NCBI RefSeq assembly: GCF_001984215.1
Contig: NZ_CP019420.1
Coordinates: 3,596,001-3,660,000, forward strand
Origin: Mycobacterium sp. MS1601
GTDB taxonomy: Bacteria; Actinomycetota; Actinomycetes; Mycobacteriales; Mycobacteriaceae
Length of the DNA: 64,000 bases
Direction of reading: 5' to 3'
Of the stretch, positions 44,099 to 53,550 are shown one piece after another (position 1 is the first letter of the stretch; each line of letters opens with the position of its first letter). A model generated the notes under the pieces. It saw nothing but the letters and a program-made list of their open reading frames with translations, had not been told where the DNA came from and ran no database searches. A program made the translations under genes and the position numbers.

Positions 44099-44896
44099 AT
44101 GGACCTGATCCCTCCGCGCCTCAAAGAGCCGATGTACCGGCTGTACGAGATGCGGCTGCGCCAAGGGCTCACGCGGTCGCGGTCCGAGCTGCCGCGCCAC
44201 ATCGCGGTGCTGTGCGACGGCAACCGCCGGTGGGCCCGCGACGCCGGATACGACGACGTGAGCTACGGCTACCTGATGGGGGCGGCCAAGATCGCGGAGA
44301 TGCTGCGCTGGTGCCAGGAAGCCGGCATCGAGATGACGACGGTGTATCTGCTGTCCACCGAGAACCTGCAGCGCGACCACGACGAGCTGGCCGCGCTCAT
44401 CGAGATCATCACCGGCGTCGTCGAAGAGATCTGTGCACCCGCCAACCGGTGGAGTGTCCGCACCGTCGGTGACCTGTCCCTGCTGGGGGAGGAGCCGGCC
44501 CGGCGCGTGCGCGATGCGGTGGAGAGCACAGTGGGCGCAGTCGAACCCCATGCGTTCCACGTCAATGTCGCAGTCGGGTACGGCGGACGGCAGGAAATCG
44601 TCGATGCCGTCCGTTCCCTCCTGTCCAAGGAGCTGGCCAACGGCACCGCCACCGACAAACTCGTCGACGCTGTGACCGTCGAGGCCATCTCGGAGAATCT
44701 GTACACCTCCGGGCAGCCCGACCCCGATCTCGTCATCCGCACCTCCGGCGAGCAGCGGCTGTCGGGGTTCCTGTTGTGGCAGAGCGCGTACTCGGAGATG
44801 TGGTTCACCGAGGCGCACTGGCCGGCGTTCCGCCGGGTCGACTTCCTGCGCGCGCTGCGCGACTACACCAAACGGCACCGGCGCTTCGGAGCCTGA
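44099..44896 (+). CDS. short-chain Z-isoprenyl diphosphate synthase (Rv1086 type)
   Basis: A 265-residue cis-prenyltransferase. I start it at [11 protein letters not shown], which matches the start I recall for Rv1086; the frame is open upstream. Motifs: [13 protein letters not shown] with the catalytic Asp near residue 39, STENLQR, and [23 protein letters not shown] near the C-terminus. Rv1086 makes Z,E-farnesyl diphosphate, the short precursor for decaprenyl phosphate used in arabinogalactan synthesis; the close similarity suggests the same product. The next gene begins 2 bases after its stop. Confidence 0.9.
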   Translation: MDLIPPRLKEPMYRLYEMRLRQGLTRSRSELPRHIAVLCDGNRRWARDAGYDDVSYGYLMGAAKIAEMLRWCQEAGIEMTTVYLLSTENLQRDHDELAALIEIITGVVEEICAPANRWSVRTVGDLSLLGEEPARRVRDAVESTVGAVEPHAFHVNVAVGYGGRQEIVDAVRSLLSKELANGTATDKLVDAVTVEAISENLYTSGQPDPDLVIRTSGEQRLSGFLLWQSAYSEMWFTEAHWPAFRRVDFLRALRDYTKRHRRFGA

Positions 44897-44898
44897 CC

Positions 44899-46254
44899 AT
44901 GCTCACGCTCTCCGCAACGGTGTTCGCGTTGAGCTGGTGGTTGGGCATGTATCTGTTGGCTCGCGATCCGGGTAAACCCGTGCTGGTGCTCGCTGCGCTG
45001 GGGCTGTGCAGTTTCGCGGTGGTGGTCGCGTTGGATGCCATCCGGGTGATCGGTGTCGAACAGCTCGGTCGGATCGAGATCTACCTGGTGGCACTACCCG
45101 GTGTGGCCTGGTTCGCGGTGCTGCTGGAGTTGGCCCGGCCCGGCGAACGATGGCGGGTCAAAGAGTTCGGCTTGGTGGCTGCCGTGGCGGTGTCGGCGTT
45201 GGCGGGTGCTGCGCTGGCCGGCGGTGTGGACGGGCCGCTTCGGGCCGGGCACTGGTTGATGTTCACCGTGATCTCGGTGTCGTCGCTGGCGGCGATGGCC
45301 AGGGTGTTCCTTCGGCCGCAGCGCCCGGGGACGGTGACCGGGGTGCTGATCGTCGCGACGTTGTTCTTCGCGCTGGGTAACGCCATCCTGGTGATCCCGC
45401 TGGGGCTGCTGCCGAGTTGGCTTGCCTTGGCGTCCACGGGTTTCGACATCCTGTTGCTGGGGGTGGCCGTTGCACTGTGGGATGCCTTCGACGAGGGGCA
45501 GGCGTTACGGGCGGGCATGCTGCGCTCGTTCGTCGGCTCGGCGCTGGTGGCGGCGGTGTTCGGTGGGCAGGCGTTGATCGGCCTGGCGGTCATCCGGTCT
45601 TCGGCGGCTGGCCCGGAGGCGCAAGTGGTGGTGGCAGTGCTGCTGTTCACCACCTTGGCCGTCGCTCTGACCATCACCGTGCTGGCCGATCCGTTGGCCG
45701 GGGTGCTGGACCGGATGGCATTCGGCCCGCAGCTGCGCAAGGACCGGGCAGCGCTGCGACGCACCGAGGCGGCGCTGCCGTTGCGGGCGGCAAACCCGCT
45801 GGAGGACCTGGATGACGAGACCTTTGCGCGGCTGACCCGCCGCGCGCTGGGGCACTACGGCGACCTGTCCAAGCTCGTCGCCAGCCCGTTGACCGCGCTG
45901 CCTGTCATAGACCAGCGGTTGGCTGCCCGCGGCGCTGCGGATCAGCCGCTGGAGCGCGCCGCCGAACTCAAGGCCGTGCTGGCCGACCGCATCGCCGCGC
46001 TCAAGCCCCGCGACGGCGGCGACTTCGGCACCAGCGAGCAGTGGCGGCATTACAACTCGCTGTACTTCCCGTACGTGGCGGGAGTGCGGGCCTATGCCCA
46101 GAGCGCCACCGCAGCGGGGCTGGATCCCGTCGCCCGGCAGGCCTGGCAGTGGATGGTGACCGAGGTTCCGCAGCGCTCGCTACACAACTGGCAGAACGCG
46201 GCAGCCAAGTTGATTGCGGCCGATCTGCGCGCGCAGGTGAGCATCTGGCAGTAG
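44899..46254 (+). CDS. polytopic membrane protein with helical cytosolic C-terminal domain
   Basis: A 451-residue protein whose ATG lies 2 bases after the prenyl synthase stop, so the two are co-translated. The first 280 residues contain about eight or nine hydrophobic helices. The last 170 residues are soluble, with ALGHYGDLSKLVASPLTALPVID and a terminal NSLYFPYVAGVRAYAQ, then WQWMVTEVPQRSLHNWQNAAAKLIA region. I do not recognise a named family. In H37Rv the corresponding interval holds PE_PGRS, PE and cellulase genes instead. Linkage to polyprenyl metabolism is inferred only from gene order. Confidence 0.75.
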   Translation: MLTLSATVFALSWWLGMYLLARDPGKPVLVLAALGLCSFAVVVALDAIRVIGVEQLGRIEIYLVALPGVAWFAVLLELARPGERWRVKEFGLVAAVAVSALAGAALAGGVDGPLRAGHWLMFTVISVSSLAAMARVFLRPQRPGTVTGVLIVATLFFALGNAILVIPLGLLPSWLALASTGFDILLLGVAVALWDAFDEGQALRAGMLRSFVGSALVAAVFGGQALIGLAVIRSSAAGPEAQVVVAVLLFTTLAVALTITVLADPLAGVLDRMAFGPQLRKDRAALRRTEAALPLRAANPLEDLDDETFARLTRRALGHYGDLSKLVASPLTALPVIDQRLAARGAADQPLERAAELKAVLADRIAALKPRDGGDFGTSEQWRHYNSLYFPYVAGVRAYAQSATAAGLDPVARQAWQWMVTEVPQRSLHNWQNAAAKLIAADLRAQVSIWQ

Positions 46255-46331
46255 TTGGCAGTGGCGTGCGTCGACCTGGCAGTGCCTTCTGAGCAGCATC
46301 GATGGCGAACCTTCGATGAAGAGGAGCCCTC

Positions 46332-46718
46332 ATGACCGCCGTTGTCACCCCGACCGATTCCCTGCTGCGCCTCGCCCTGCGGCTGGATGCCACGCTCACC
46401 GGATTGTGCGGTGTGGCGCTGGCCGCGTTCGCTGAACCCCTGGCAGCTCTGACCGGATTCCCCCCCACCCAGGAGTACGTCGTGGGCGCAGGGCTGGTGC
46501 TCTACGGCGTGGTGGTCTATTGCCTGGCCGGGCTGCGATCGGTGCGCAGCGCGGGTCTCGGTGTGGTGGTTGCCAACCTGGTGTGCACGGTCGGCGCGCT
46601 GGCGGCGTCGGCCGTCCTACCCGTCACCACCCTCGGTGTGGCCGCGCTGTGGTTCAGCGCCGTGTACACCACGGCGTTCGCCGTCGTCCAGTTCCTGGGG
46701 GTGAGGCGTATGGCTTGA
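46332..46718 (+). CDS. small four-helix membrane protein
   Basis: A 128-residue hydrophobic protein behind AGAGGAGCC. Four helices at about residues 20-40, 47-65, 73-93 and 97-120 leave almost no soluble domain. No motif identifies a function; similar small integral membrane proteins are widespread in mycobacteria. It stands alone between the prenyl-synthase operon and coaA, convergent with coaA across copy 1 of the 49-bp palindrome. Confidence 0.7.
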   Translation: MTAVVTPTDSLLRLALRLDATLTGLCGVALAAFAEPLAALTGFPPTQEYVVGAGLVLYGVVVYCLAGLRSVRSAGLGVVVANLVCTVGALAASAVLPVTTLGVAALWFSAVYTTAFAVVQFLGVRRMA

Positions 46719-46758
46719 TCTCTGCGCGACGGAAGAGGTTACGTCGCGTTCTTTCTGG

Positions 46759-46807
46759 GATTTGGGCGTGATTCCAACCGCTGAGCGACCGGAATCACGC
46801 CCAAATC
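46759..46807 (-). repeat. 49-bp palindromic repeat, copy 1
   Basis: Arms GATTTGGGCGTGATTCC and GGAATCACGCCCAAATC flank a 15-base centre. It is the exact reverse complement of copy 2. Its end overlaps the coaA stop codon. In RNA, only the minus-strand (coaA sense) version can pair through the centre using G-U wobbles (GGUCGC with GCGGUU); on the plus strand three inner pairs fail. This points to function in the coaA transcript. Confidence 0.9.
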
Positions 46808-47744
46808 ACAACTTGCGCAGGCGCAGGCGGTTGATCGAGTGGTCGGCGTCCTTGCGCAGCACCAGCGTGGCGCGCGGCCGGGTGGGCAGGATGTTCTCGA
46901 TGAGATTGGGCCGGTTGATCGATTGCCAGATGTCGCGGGCGGCGAACAGCGCCTGCTCGTCGGTCAGTGTGGCGTAGTGATGGAAATGCGACGCCGGATC
47001 GGAGAATGCGCCCGCACGCATCGCCAGGAAGCGAGACACGTACCACTGCTCGATGTCCTCGATGCGGGCGTCGACGTAGACGGAGAAGTCGAACAGGTCG
47101 CTGACCATCAGCGTCGGCCCGGTCTGCAGGACGTTGAGGCCCTCGAGAATGAGGATGTCGGGGTGCCGGATGACGTGTTTCTCGTCCGGCACGATGTCGT
47201 ACAGCAGATGTGAATACACCGGCGCGCACACCTGATCGGCGCCGGACTTCACCGTGGTGACAAACCGCATCAAGGCGCGACGGTCATAGCTCTCCGGAAA
47301 ACCTTTGCGATGCATCAGGTTCCGCCGGGTCAGCTCGTGGTTGGGGTACAGAAATCCGTCAGTGGTCACCAGATCGACGCGCGGATGGTGACCCCACCGG
47401 GCCAGCAGTGCCTGCAGCACACGGGCGGTGGTCGACTTGCCGACTGCCACGCTGCCCGCCACGCCGATGATGAAAGGCACCGGCCGGTCCGGGTTCTGCT
47501 GCGGCTCCCCGAGGAACTCCGCCGTAGCCGCGAACAACCGCTGCCGAGCGGCAACCTGCAGATGGATCAACCGGGCCAGCGGCAGATAAACCTCTTCGAC
47601 CTCCAGCAGGTCCAACTGCTCACCGAGGCCACGCAGGCCCACCACTTCTTCCTCGGTGAGCTTCAGCGGAGTGGACATACGCAACGCCCGCCATTGACTC
47701 CGGTCGAACTCCACGTAGGGGCTCGGCTCGCTCAGGCGCGCCAT
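46806..47744 (-). CDS. coaA: type I pantothenate kinase CoaA
   Basis: A 312-residue kinase starting [13 protein letters not shown], as in the M. tuberculosis protein. The Walker A loop is [12 protein letters not shown] (about residues 93-104). Conserved substrate segments are [25 protein letters not shown] and [12 protein letters not shown]. It phosphorylates pantothenate, the first step of CoA synthesis. Order matches Rv1092c. Its stop codon lies in the edge of the 49-bp palindrome. Confidence 0.94.
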   Translation of the reverse strand: MARLSEPSPYVEFDRSQWRALRMSTPLKLTEEEVVGLRGLGEQLDLLEVEEVYLPLARLIHLQVAARQRLFAATAEFLGEPQQNPDRPVPFIIGVAGSVAVGKSTTARVLQALLARWGHHPRVDLVTTDGFLYPNHELTRRNLMHRKGFPESYDRRALMRFVTTVKSGADQVCAPVYSHLLYDIVPDEKHVIRHPDILILEGLNVLQTGPTLMVSDLFDFSVYVDARIEDIEQWYVSRFLAMRAGAFSDPASHFHHYATLTDEQALFAARDIWQSINRPNLIENILPTRPRATLVLRKDADHSINRLRLRKL

Positions 47745-47797
47745 GCGTAGTTCATACCGCATTACCGCGAGCGCACGAACGTTAGGTGGCCGCTACC

Positions 47798-49006
47798 GTG
47801 TCGAACATGGACTCCGACACCCTGATCCGTGAGTACCTGCTGCTGGGTCTGCGATTCGACCGCATCGAGGAGGGTTACGTCGACTCCTTCACCGGCGACC
47901 AGGCGCTGCGTCAGGCCGTGGCACGTGAGCCGGCCCCCGATCCGGCCGACCTCAGCCGCCAGGCGCGCCATCTTCTCGGCGCACTCGGCGAGACCACGTT
48001 GGAACGTCCCCGCGTCGATTATCTGGCCGCCCACCTGCGGGCCCTGGACTGTGCGGGACGGAAGTTCGCCGGGGAGGCAGTGGGTTTCGTCGACGAGGTG
48101 CGTGACTATTTCGACGTCTCCATCAGCAAAGGCGACCCCGACCGCTACCGCGAGGCGCACGCCAAGCTCGACGCCGCCCTGGGCGGCAGCGGCTCACTGC
48201 TGGAGCGCATGCAGGCCTACCGCGCCAAGGAGGAGATCCCGCCGGAGCGTCTCGGCGAATGCATCGAAGCCTTCTCCAGCGCGCTGCGCGACCGGGTGCG
48301 CGCCGAGTTCCCGCTGGATGCCCGCGAGACCATCAACTACGAGATCGTCACGGACAAACCGTGGTCCGGGTTCAACTACTACGAGGGCGACTACCGCTCC
48401 ACTGTCGCGGTCAACGCCGACCTCAAGCAGCAGATGTCCAATTTGCCGCGGCTGGTGGCACACGAGTCCTACCCCGGACATCACACCGAGCACTGCCGCA
48501 AAGAAGCGGGCCTGGTGGAAAAGCAGGGGCAGCTGGAGCAGACGATCTTCCTGGTCAACACCCCGCAGTGCCTGATGGCCGAAGGACTGGCCGACTTGGC
48601 GCTGTACGCGGCGGTGGGGCCCGGGTGGGGAGCATGGGCGACGGAGATCTACGCCGACCTGGGGTTGACGTTCGACGGGGAGCGGGCCGAGGCCATCTCC
48701 GAGGCGTCGGCGCAATTGGCCGACGTCCGCCAGGACGCCGCGCTGATGCTGCACGACGAGCACCGCGACGCCGACGACGTGGCCGCCTTCTTGCAGCGCT
48801 GGCTGCTGGTCAACGACGCCCGCGCCCGCCAGGCGCTGCGCTTCCTGTCCTCACCGCTGTGGCGTGCCTACACCAGCACCTACATCGAGGGTTACCGGCT
48901 GTTGCGGGGCTGGCTGGACGCCCGGCCCGCCGAGGTGAGCCTGAGCGCACAGTTCACCCGGTTGCTCGACGAACCGCTGATCCCGTCCAGCCTGCGAGCG
49001 GCGTGA
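47798..49006 (+). CDS. DUF885-type putative metallo-carboxypeptidase
   Basis: A 402-residue protein (GTG start at 47798 behind AGGTGG; ATG at 47807 and GTG at 47786 are alternatives). The zinc-site-like motif VAHESYPGHHTEH (about residue 227) resembles the H-E-x-x-P-G-H-H motif of DUF885/M32-like peptidases, and a later EG segment (MAEGLADLAL) supplies the third ligand Glu. It is almost entirely helical with no signal peptide, so it is probably cytosolic. Substrate unknown. Divergent from coaA. Confidence 0.78.
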   Translation: MSNMDSDTLIREYLLLGLRFDRIEEGYVDSFTGDQALRQAVAREPAPDPADLSRQARHLLGALGETTLERPRVDYLAAHLRALDCAGRKFAGEAVGFVDEVRDYFDVSISKGDPDRYREAHAKLDAALGGSGSLLERMQAYRAKEEIPPERLGECIEAFSSALRDRVRAEFPLDARETINYEIVTDKPWSGFNYYEGDYRSTVAVNADLKQQMSNLPRLVAHESYPGHHTEHCRKEAGLVEKQGQLEQTIFLVNTPQCLMAEGLADLALYAAVGPGWGAWATEIYADLGLTFDGERAEAISEASAQLADVRQDAALMLHDEHRDADDVAAFLQRWLLVNDARARQALRFLSSPLWRAYTSTYIEGYRLLRGWLDARPAEVSLSAQFTRLLDEPLIPSSLRAA

Positions 49007-49040
49007 CTAGCGGCTTCTCCCGCGGGATAGGCTGGGCGGC

Positions 49041-50498
49041 ATGAGTGTCGAGTCCGATTCGTACGTGGCCCCGGGGGCCGACTACGCCGCCACCGCCAGC
49101 GAGGCATACCAGGCCGCGCTGCGCGTCATCGAGTCCGTCGAACCCCGGGTTGCCGACGCCACCCGCAAAGAGCTTGCCGATCAACGTGATTCGCTGAAGC
49201 TCATAGCCAGCGAGAACTATGCCTCGCCTGCGGTGCTGCTGACCATGGGCACCTGGTTCTCCGACAAGTACGCCGAGGGCACCGTCGGGCACCGGTTCTA
49301 CGCGGCCTGCCAGAACGTCGACACCGTGGAGGCGCTGGCCGCCGAACACGCCCGTGAGCTGTTCGGGGCCCCGTACGCCTACGCACAACCGCACTCCGGC
49401 ATCGACGCCAACCTGGTGGCCTACTGGGCCATTCTGGCGGCCAAAGTCGAAGCGCCGGGCCTGGCTGACCTGGGCGCCAAGCACGTCAACGACCTGTCGG
49501 AAGCGGACTGGGAGAGCCTGCGGGCCAAGCTGGGCAACCAGCGGCTGCTGGGTATGTCCCTGGACACCGGCGGTCATCTCACGCACGGATTCCGGCCCAA
49601 CATCTCCGGCAAGATGTTCCACCAACGCCAGTACGGCACCGACCCCGAGACCGGTCTGCTGGACTACGACGCGGTGGCCGCCGCTGCTCGCGAATTCAAG
49701 CCGCTTGTGCTGGTGGCCGGCTACTCCGCCTACCCGCGCCGGGTGAACTTCGCCAAGATGCGTGAGATCGCCGACGAGGTGGGCGCGGTCCTGTTCGTCG
49801 ACATGGCACACTTCGCCGGCCTGGTGGCGGGCAAGGTCTTCACCGGTGACGAGAACCCGGTGCCGCACGCGCACATCACGACGACGACGACACACAAGTC
49901 GCTGCGTGGTCCGCGCGGTGGTCTGGTGCTGGCCACCGAGGAGTTCGCCCCGTTCGTCGACAAGGGCTGCCCGATGGTGCTCGGCGGTCCGCTGTCACAT
50001 GTGATGGCCGCCAAAGCCGTGGCGCTGGCCGAGGCCCGTGCGCCGGAGTTCGCCGTGTACGCGCAGCGGGTGGCCGACAACGCCAAGGCGCTGGCCGACG
50101 GGTTCCTCAAGCGCGGCGCCAAGTTGGTCACCGGCGGCACCGACAACCACCTCGTGCTGCTGGACGTCACCTCGTTCGGCCTCACCGGCCGCCAGGCCGA
50201 AAGCGCCCTGCTGGACTCCGGTGTGGTGACCAACCGCAACGCCGTCCCCAACGACCCGAACGGCGCGTGGTACACCAGCGGTATCCGGTTCGGATCGCCC
50301 GCGCTGACCAGCCGCGGTTTCGGCGCCGACGACTTCGACCGGGTGGCGGAGTTGGTTGTCGAGGTCCTCTCCCACACTCAACCGGAGGGAACCTCGAAGG
50401 CGAAGTACTCCATCGCCGACGGAGTTGCGGCGAAGGTGCACGCTGCGGCGTCCGAGCTGCTGGCCGCCAACCCGCTGTATCCGGGCCTGCAGTTGTAA
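49041..50498 (+). CDS. glyA: serine hydroxymethyltransferase, long form
   Basis: A 485-residue PLP enzyme. The PLP lysine is Lys286 in [47 protein letters not shown] and [12 protein letters not shown] are family blocks. It converts serine and tetrahydrofolate to glycine and methylene-tetrahydrofolate. Compared with the about 425-residue M. tuberculosis GlyA1, it has an N-terminal extension of about 25 residues and an insertion of about 35 residues (134-168, [15 protein letters not shown] onward) after [12 protein letters not shown]. It sits in the glyA1 position but belongs to a longer subgroup. Confidence 0.92.
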   Translation: MSVESDSYVAPGADYAATASEAYQAALRVIESVEPRVADATRKELADQRDSLKLIASENYASPAVLLTMGTWFSDKYAEGTVGHRFYAACQNVDTVEALAAEHARELFGAPYAYAQPHSGIDANLVAYWAILAAKVEAPGLADLGAKHVNDLSEADWESLRAKLGNQRLLGMSLDTGGHLTHGFRPNISGKMFHQRQYGTDPETGLLDYDAVAAAAREFKPLVLVAGYSAYPRRVNFAKMREIADEVGAVLFVDMAHFAGLVAGKVFTGDENPVPHAHITTTTTHKSLRGPRGGLVLATEEFAPFVDKGCPMVLGGPLSHVMAAKAVALAEARAPEFAVYAQRVADNAKALADGFLKRGAKLVTGGTDNHLVLLDVTSFGLTGRQAESALLDSGVVTNRNAVPNDPNGAWYTSGIRFGSPALTSRGFGADDFDRVAELVVEVLSHTQPEGTSKAKYSIADGVAAKVHAAASELLAANPLYPGLQL

Positions 50499-50647
50499 TT
50501 TGCCGTTGATTGACATCGCGGTCAATTAGCTTGCAGTTACGTCATTCTTGTGTGAGATGAATCATTTGCTGTATGCCGCTATCGGCGCACGTGGGACAGT
50601 ACGCTCTTCGAAGTTAGATTCAACTGGACCCGAAGGTGCTTCGTGCG

Positions 50648-51148
50648 ATGCGTCCCTATCTCACCGCTGGATTCGTCGTGTTCGGCGCTGCCCTCGGCGC
50701 CGGGGCCGTCTCGGTTGTGACCCCGGAACCGGATACTCAGGTGGTCGTCGGTGTGTCCGCGGCCGACGAGCCGTTACCGCCGCCGCCTGCCGCTGTCGAA
50801 ACGCTGATCCGCCCGGTTCCGGCGCCCGAGACCGTCGCCCCCGTGACCTCCGTCGTCACCCCGGTGGCACCAACCCCTCCGGTGGAGCGAACCCCCGTGA
50901 AGTGGGCGTTCACCCCGAATGACATCCGCACCTCCGTGGTCTCGGGCCGGTCGGACACCGCCGCCGAGACGTCGTCGCCGTCGGGATCGGGAGGCGTGGG
51001 GTTCACCGCCGATCTTCGTCCGTTGCAGTCCGGCGGCATCGCAGCCGACGTGGCTGCCTCGTCGGAGGAGTTGATGCGCCAGTCCCGCAAGACCGTCGAC
51101 GACGTAGTGTCGGTGGTCCGTCCCCCCGCCCCGAATTCAGGGACCTAA
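50648..51148 (+). CDS. Pro-rich exported or membrane-anchored protein
   Basis: A 166-residue protein starting MRPYLTAGFVVFG, with GAAGG-type ribosome site; a GTG at 50636 is an alternative start. The first 25 residues form a signal peptide or anchor. The rest is low-complexity, Pro/Val/Thr-rich (PPPPAAVETLIRPVPAPET), with a helical C-terminus (SSEELMRQSRKTVDDVVSVV). No known domain is visible. It is specific to this strand and lies between glyA and desA2. Confidence 0.65.
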   Translation: MRPYLTAGFVVFGAALGAGAVSVVTPEPDTQVVVGVSAADEPLPPPPAAVETLIRPVPAPETVAPVTSVVTPVAPTPPVERTPVKWAFTPNDIRTSVVSGRSDTAAETSSPSGSGGVGFTADLRPLQSGGIAADVAASSEELMRQSRKTVDDVVSVVRPPAPNSGT

Positions 51149-51192
51149 GTCCTCAGTTCGTCAGACACGCTGGCTGCGATTTCAGGGAAAGT

Positions 51193-51216
51193 GTTAACTC
51201 GGGTTACGGTTAACTC
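51193..51216 (+). promoter_or_regulatory. GTTAACTC direct repeat at the desA2 start (candidate desaturase-regulator site)
   Basis: GTTAACTC occurs at 51193-51200 and 51209-51216, with GGGTTACG between, ending at the base before the ATG. Because GTTAAC is self-complementary, the site is both a direct and an inverted repeat. No Shine-Dalgarno is visible, so the desA2 message may be leaderless. MadR controls desA1/desA2 in mycobacteria; assigning this site to MadR is inference. Confidence 0.5.
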
Positions 51217-52044
51217 ATGGCTGAAACACCTGTCGCCAACACCCTGACGCTGGAGCTCGAGCCGGTTGTTGCGGAGAACTACCAGCGACACGTCGACTCC
51301 GCCCATGAGTGGTTCGCCCACGACTACGTGCCCTTCGACCAGGGCAAGAACTTCGCGTTCCTCGGTGGCACCGACTGGGACCAATCCGAGGTCACGCTAC
51401 CCAAGCACATCGTCGACGCCCTCGAGATCCTGCTCATCACCAAGGACAACCTCGCCGCCTACCACCGCGAACTCGTCGAGCACTTCATCCTGGAGTGGAA
51501 GTGGGGCCGCTGGCTGGGCCGGTGGACCGCCGAGGAGCACCTGCACGCCGTGGTGCTCCGCAACTACCTGGTGGTCACCCGCAACTGCGATCCCACCGCC
51601 AACGAGGATGTGCGCGTCGAGCACGTCATGAAGGGCTACCGGGCCGACCAGTTCAGCCAGATCGAGACCCTGGTGTTCATGGCGCTGTTCGAGCGCGAAC
51701 ACGCTGTGTTCTGTCGCCGGCTGGCCGAGCAGATCGAGGACCCGGTGCTCAAGGGCATGGTCGAGAAAATTGCGATCGACGAGGAACGTCACGAGCTGTT
51801 CTTCTCCAACCTGGTGCGGTGGTGCCTGGAGTTCGACGACGTCGAGACCATCCGGGCCATTGCTGCTCGCGCTGCCGCGCTGCAGGTGCCCGGCGCCGAC
51901 ATCGACGCCTACGCCGACAAGCGGGCGCTGGTGGCCGACTCCGGGATTTTCGGTCCTGACCAGCTGCGACAGGTGATCTCCGACGAGATCGTGGCGCTGG
52001 GTCTGGGCGACGAGCCCCAACTGGCCGAATTCGTAACGCGCTAG
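51217..52044 (+). CDS. desA2: acyl-ACP desaturase DesA2
   Basis: A 275-residue ferritin-like desaturase. Di-iron ligands are visible in WTAEEHLH (Glu107-x-x-His110), the Glu of FEREHAVF (second E-x-x-H) and DEERHELFF. It inserts a double bond in ACP-bound acyl chains, linked in mycobacteria to mycolic acid synthesis. Length equals the M. tuberculosis protein. A GTTAACTC repeat directly precedes the start. Confidence 0.92.
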   Translation: MAETPVANTLTLELEPVVAENYQRHVDSAHEWFAHDYVPFDQGKNFAFLGGTDWDQSEVTLPKHIVDALEILLITKDNLAAYHRELVEHFILEWKWGRWLGRWTAEEHLHAVVLRNYLVVTRNCDPTANEDVRVEHVMKGYRADQFSQIETLVFMALFEREHAVFCRRLAEQIEDPVLKGMVEKIAIDEERHELFFSNLVRWCLEFDDVETIRAIAARAAALQVPGADIDAYADKRALVADSGIFGPDQLRQVISDEIVALGLGDEPQLAEFVTR

Positions 52045-52236
52045 CCATATTGAGGTGCGGCGCGCCTGCTGAGCGAGATCCCCGCAACGGGGGTAGCGTC
52101 GCACTCGATGGCCAGCAACTTGCTTCGCTATCCGGGCGGTACTCCCGTAGCTACTACGGCAGGGCCGGCCCGGCCCTGGTGCCGCAGCGCCCGCTGAAAT
52201 ATCTCCGCGGGGCCGCGCGGAGTCGAGGAGCGCCAC
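52045..52236. other. leader region of phoH2, possible phoAT
   Basis: In other mycobacteria phoH2 is preceded by a small antitoxin-like gene, phoAT. Here two small frames are candidates: an ATG ORF at 52108-52197 (MASNLLRYPGGTPVATTAG..., 29 residues) and a longer frame (up to 52325) reading LASLSGRYSRSYYGRAGPAL that overlaps the phoH2 start. I cannot tell which, if either, is translated. Confidence 0.35.
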
Positions 52237-53550
52237 GTGACAAATTCGCTGGTTCGGACGTACGTGCTCGACACGTCTGTTTTGCTCTCGGATCCCTGGG
52301 CCTGCACCAGGTTTGCCGAACATGAAGTAATAGTGCCGCTGGTGGTGATCAGCGAGTTGGAAGCCAAACGCCATCACCATGAATTGGGCTGGTTCGCCCG
52401 CCAGGCACTGCGCATGTTCGACGATCTCCGACTGGAGCACGGACGCCTCGACCAGCCCATTCCTGTTGGGACACAGGGTGGCACGTTGCAAGTCGAACTG
52501 AACCACAGCGATCCCAGCGTGTTGCCGATGGGTTTTCGGACCGAGACCAACGACGCCCGTATCCTCACCTGCGCAGCCAATCTGGCCGCTGAGGGCAAGC
52601 TCGTCACCTTGGTCAGCAAGGACATCCCGCTGCGCGTCAAGGCCGGCGCGGTGGGGCTGGCGGCCGACGAGTACCACGCCCAGGACGTGGTGACCTCGGG
52701 CTGGACCGGGATGGCAGAACTGGACGTGGCCGCCGAGGACATCGACAGCATGTTCACCGACGGCGAGATCGACCTGGAGTCGGCGCGAGATCTGCCGTGC
52801 CACACCGGCGTTCGGTTGCTGGGCGGCAGCTCCAGCGCGCTGGGCCGCGTGAATCCCGACAAGCGTGTGCAGTTGGTCCGTGGTGACCGCGAAGTGTTCG
52901 GCCTCCGGGGAAGGTCGGCCGAACAGCGCGTGGCACTGGATCTGCTGCTCGACGAGTCGGTGGGCATCGTGTCCCTCGGCGGCAAGGCGGGTACCGGCAA
53001 GTCGGCTCTGGCGCTGTGCGCGGGCCTGGAGGCGGTGCTCGAGCGCCGCACCCAGCGCAAGGTCGTGGTGTTCCGGCCGCTGTACGCGGTGGGCGGCCAG
53101 GATCTCGGCTACCTGCCCGGCAGCGAGAGCGACAAGATGGGGCCCTGGGCGCAGGCCGTTTTCGACACCCTCGAGGGTCTGGCCAGCCCGGCCGTGCTCG
53201 AAGAGGTGCTCAGCCGCGGCATGCTGGAAGTGCTGCCGCTGACCCACATTCGCGGCCGGTCACTGCACGACTCGTTTGTGATCGTCGACGAAGCGCAGTC
53301 GCTGGAGCGCAACGTGCTGCTGACCGTGCTCTCCCGCCTGGGCAGTGGTTCGCGGGTGGTGCTCACCCACGACGTGGCCCAGCGCGACAACCTGCGGGTG
53401 GGCCGGCACGACGGTGTGGCCGCGGTGATCGAGAAGCTGAAGGGGCACCCGCTGTTCGCGCACATCACCCTGCTGCGCAGCGAGCGGTCGCCGATCGCCG
53501 CCCTGGTCACCGAGATGCTGGAGGAGATCAGCCCCGGCGCGCTGCCGTGA
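52237..53550 (+). CDS. phoH2: PhoH2, PIN-PhoH fusion RNA helicase/RNase
   Basis: A 437-residue protein starting at the GTG of [12 protein letters not shown]. The N-terminal PIN nuclease domain (residues 8-135) shows [23 protein letters not shown] and [10 protein letters not shown] with the acidic metal-binding residues. The C-terminal PhoH ATPase domain has Walker [12 protein letters not shown] (about 248-258) and Walker [12 protein letters not shown]. PhoH2 proteins unwind and cleave RNA and form a toxin-antitoxin-like pair with PhoAT. Copy 2 of the 49-bp palindrome begins 7 bases after the stop. Confidence 0.92.
   Translation: MTNSLVRTYVLDTSVLLSDPWACTRFAEHEVIVPLVVISELEAKRHHHELGWFARQALRMFDDLRLEHGRLDQPIPVGTQGGTLQVELNHSDPSVLPMGFRTETNDARILTCAANLAAEGKLVTLVSKDIPLRVKAGAVGLAADEYHAQDVVTSGWTGMAELDVAAEDIDSMFTDGEIDLESARDLPCHTGVRLLGGSSSALGRVNPDKRVQLVRGDREVFGLRGRSAEQRVALDLLLDESVGIVSLGGKAGTGKSALALCAGLEAVLERRTQRKVVVFRPLYAVGGQDLGYLPGSESDKMGPWAQAVFDTLEGLASPAVLEEVLSRGMLEVLPLTHIRGRSLHDSFVIVDEAQSLERNVLLTVLSRLGSGSRVVLTHDVAQRDNLRVGRHDGVAAVIEKLKGHPLFAHITLLRSERSPIAALVTEMLEEISPGALP

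Noticed and set aside
51397..53247. 616-codon minus-strand frame opposite desA2 and phoH2
   Set aside because: Antisense shadow over two well-recognised genes; His/Gln-rich composition typical of the reverse frame in high-GC DNA.
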